The position numbers were made by a program, and so were the translations under genes. Below, piece by piece: positions 35,325 to 36,844 of a stretch of DNA of 36,844 nt. How positions within the stretch are numbered: position 1 is the stretch's first letter; every line of letters begins with the position of its first letter. The notes beneath the pieces are model-generated. The model saw only the letters and a list, made by a program, of their open reading frames with translations, was not told the DNA's origin and ran no database searches. The stretch is from an uncultured Prevotella sp. (GTDB taxonomy: Bacteria; Bacteroidota; Bacteroidia; Bacteroidales; Bacteroidaceae): contig CALUMB010000022.1 of NCBI GenBank assembly GCA_944321645.1, positions 1 through 36,844 of the forward strand. The letters run 5' to 3'.

Positions 35325-35573
35325 CATCGAACAAAAGTTCTTTGGGTTTGTGGATTAAGTTCGCCTTTGCCACCGCAAGACGCACATTGAGGCAAAAGCC
35401 GTGATGCGGGGTCGATTAATGGAAGGCCAGCGATAAGCCATGCCAGCGGCGCGGCAACGATGCGGCGGACGGATTTGTTCCACATTTCCAATCATTGGAA
35501 AAGAAGATAGTTTTAGTTAGTAATTTTTTATGGTAAAGTTAGGAGCTGGGCTGTGAAGTTCGGCTCTTTTTTT
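35325..35573 (+). ncRNA. Structured non-coding RNA candidate, about 245 nt
   Basis: A promoter and a terminator frame a stretch with no ORF. It begins with the hairpin GAAC-AAAA-GTTC. A long helix is built from TGTGGA (35349-35354) with TCCACA (35479-35484), GTTCGCC (35359-35365) with GGCGGAC (35464-35470, one G-U), TTGCC (35367-35371) with GGCAA (35453-35457) and CCGC (35373-35376) with GCGG (35446-35449). Inside are smaller stems, including GGC-AAAA-GCC. A perfect TTCCAAT-C-ATTGGAA hairpin and a terminator follow. It does not show tmRNA, RNase P or SRP signatures; a 6S-like or Bacteroidales-specific RNA is possible. Confidence 0.6.
35543..35573 (+). terminator. Terminator of the RNA candidate
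   Basis: GAGCTGG pairs with CGGCTC (with G-U pairs) around a loop containing CTGTGAAG and is followed by T7. Confidence 0.75.
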
Positions 35574-35606
35574 ATCCGCAAGGCAAGATTATTCGCATAT
35601 TTTCGC

Positions 35607-35800
35607 TATCTTTGCAGAAGATAAGCTACGCTCGGGAAACCGAAAGCAAGCTTTCTTTCCGCTCGCTTGCATTATCTTTGCATAAGATAAGCTGCACTCG
35701 GGAAACTGAAAAGCAAGCTTTCTTTCCGCCACCTTGCCCTATCGCTGCCAAGGATAGGCTGCGCCCCGAAAGCCGGACATGGCGGCTACGGGCAGGCCAG
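35607..35800 (+). repeat. Promoter/leader repeat, three tandem units (copies 3-5)
   Basis: Units begin with TATCTTTG at 35607, TATCTTTG at 35673 and the degenerate TATCGCTG at 35740, so the period is 66-67 bp. The first two carry the full leader (AAGATAAGCT, CGGGAAAC, GAAAGCAAGCTTTC, TTTCCGC). The third is decayed (AGGATAGGCTGCGCCCCGAAAGCC). They stand directly upstream of the GH28 gene. Confidence 0.8.
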
Positions 35801-35848
35801 GCAAGTATGCAGGCACCGACTAACCACAAAACCAACAATAAAAGAAGT

Positions 35849-36844
35849 ATGAAACTGAAATCAGCTTTGACCCTGGCGCTGGCATTAGCGTGCATGGCGT
35901 CCTACGGCAAGAAGAAGTCCGAAGGTGTCTTCCCCGACGGCACCCCAATCCCCGAATGGTTCAGCGACACCGCCAAGGTGGACGTTGACAAGCTCGGAAC
36001 GAAGTATGTGATAACCGAACACGGCGTGAAGAACGACTCCACCGTAATCCAGACGGAGCAGATACAGGCCGTCATCGACAAGGCCGCTGCCGCCGGCGGG
36101 GGCGTTGTCGTAATCCCGCAAGGCACGTTCCTAAGCGGCTCGCTCTTCTTCAAGCAGGGCACCCACCTCTACCTCGAGCGCGGGGCAACGCTCAAAGGCA
36201 GCGACCGCATACGCAACTTCAAGCTCGTCAAGACGCGCATGGAGGGCCAGACGCTAAAATATTTCGCCGCATTGGTGAACGCCGACGGCGTTGACGGATT
36301 CACCATCGCCGGCCACGGCACCATCAACGGCAACGGCCGCAACTATTGGGAGGAGTTCTGGATACGCCGCCAGTACAACCGCCAGTGCACAAACCTTGAG
36401 GCCATGCGTCCGCGCCTGGTTTACATATCCAACTCCAAGAACGTCACGGTGCAGGACGTGAGGCTGATAAACAGCCCGTTCTGGACCAACCACCTGTACA
36501 AGTCGGAGAACATTCGCTATCTGGACTGCTACATCTACGCCCCCACCAGCGGCATAAAGGCCCCGAGCAGCGATGCCATAGACCTCGACGTGTGCAAGAA
36601 CGTGCTCATTCGCGGCTGCTACATGAGCGTCAACGACGATGCCGTGGTGCTCAAGGGCGGCAAGGGAACGTGGGCCGACAAGGATCCGGACAACGGCCCC
36701 TGCTCCAACATAATCATCGAGGACTGCACTTACGGCAAGGTGCACGGCTGCCTGACCCTGGGCAGTGAGTCGCTCCACGACCGCAACGTGATACTGCGCC
36801 GCTGCACCGTCACCGACGCCAACCGCGTGCTCTGGCTCAAGATG
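35849..36844 (+). CDS. GH28 polygalacturonase-type pectinase (partial, 3' end cut)
   Basis: The frame starts at ATG 35849 after an A-rich leader and stays open for 332 codons to the window edge. The signal peptide is MKLKSALTLALALACMASYG. GH28 beta-helix motifs follow: GGGVVVIPQGTFLSGSLFFK, the acidic site SSDAIDLD (240-247), the catalytic pair NDDAVVLKGG (D263, D264), H299 in KVHGCLTLGSES and the start of the R-x-K motif (RVLWLK). The enzyme hydrolyses galacturonan or rhamnogalacturonan; the exact linkage cannot be told. The tandem promoter/leader repeats precede it. Confidence 0.9.
   Translation, partial: MKLKSALTLALALACMASYGKKKSEGVFPDGTPIPEWFSDTAKVDVDKLGTKYVITEHGVKNDSTVIQTEQIQAVIDKAAAAGGGVVVIPQGTFLSGSLFFKQGTHLYLERGATLKGSDRIRNFKLVKTRMEGQTLKYFAALVNADGVDGFTIAGHGTINGNGRNYWEEFWIRRQYNRQCTNLEAMRPRLVYISNSKNVTVQDVRLINSPFWTNHLYKSENIRYLDCYIYAPTSGIKAPSSDAIDLDVCKNVLIRGCYMSVNDDAVVLKGGKGTWADKDPDNGPCSNIIIEDCTYGKVHGCLTLGSESLHDRNVILRRCTVTDANRVLWLKM

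Noticed and set aside
35040-35830. Invertible promoter controlled by the nearby recombinase
   Set aside because: I looked for inverted repeats flanking a promoter on either side of the recombinase and found only short hairpins explained by the RNA candidate. A target elsewhere cannot be excluded.

Overview
The window looks like a high-G+C member of the Bacteroidales, most likely Prevotellaceae-like (inference). Four things point there: the promoters (TTTG-like -33 box, about 20 bp spacer, TAnnTTTG -7 box), A-rich leaders instead of strong Shine-Dalgarno sites, Bacteroidota families (DUF3316, PF14905-type outer membrane proteins, DUF4450, Tsr/Mpi-like tyrosine recombinase, a type IX-like sorting tail) and the gene order. 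No species is claimed.

Layout. 1-1.8 kb (minus): start of a probable histidine kinase, an OmpR-type regulator and cysteine synthase. 2.0-5.2 kb (plus): frr, rsgA and a GltD-like flavoprotein; a small element with inverted ends separates frr from rsgA. 5.36-8.28 kb (minus): a TonB-receptor-like outer membrane protein. 8.3-9.8 kb: mostly non-coding, with a 22-bp-period dyad array, tRNA-Leu, one copy of a promoter/leader repeat and a zinc-ribbon ORF that may be frameshifted. 9.8-10.6 kb: an unknown, UDG-like protein. 10.6-15.3 kb (minus): parC, a DUF3316 gene and an S41 peptidase lipoprotein, joined by short overlaps. 15.4-16.6 kb (minus): an AT-richer transglutaminase-like gene without a normal N-terminus. 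16.6-17.2 kb: a second 22-bp dyad array. 17.3-22.0 kb: a very large secreted rhamnogalacturonan lyase (PL11) with autotransporter-type repeats and a sorting-like tail. 22.0-24.2 kb (minus): an EcoRI-family adenine methyltransferase overlapping a DUF262-HNH nuclease, a restriction-modification-like pair preceded by a complex nested inverted repeat. 25.0-33.8 kb (plus): an HD-domain protein, then sppA-lpxK-punA-thiL and a DUF4450 glycosidase-like gene. 33.8-35.0 kb (minus): a tyrosine recombinase split at an A9 tract. 35.3-35.6 kb: a promoter-to-terminator structured RNA candidate. 35.6-35.8 kb: three tandem copies of the promoter/leader repeat. 35.85 kb to the end: a GH28 pectinase, cut by the window edge.

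How the genes relate. The housekeeping genes serve translation (frr, rsgA, tRNA-Leu), cysteine and glutamate metabolism, chromosome segregation (parC), lipid A synthesis (lpxK), purine salvage (punA) and thiamine activation (thiL). PL11, GH28 and perhaps the DUF4450 protein suggest growth on pectin and rhamnogalacturonan, but no SusC/SusD pair is visible.

The best candidates for undescribed biology are the two dyad arrays, the promoter/leader repeat that precedes several genes, the structured RNA at 35.3 kb and the DUF262-HNH/EcoRI-methylase pair.
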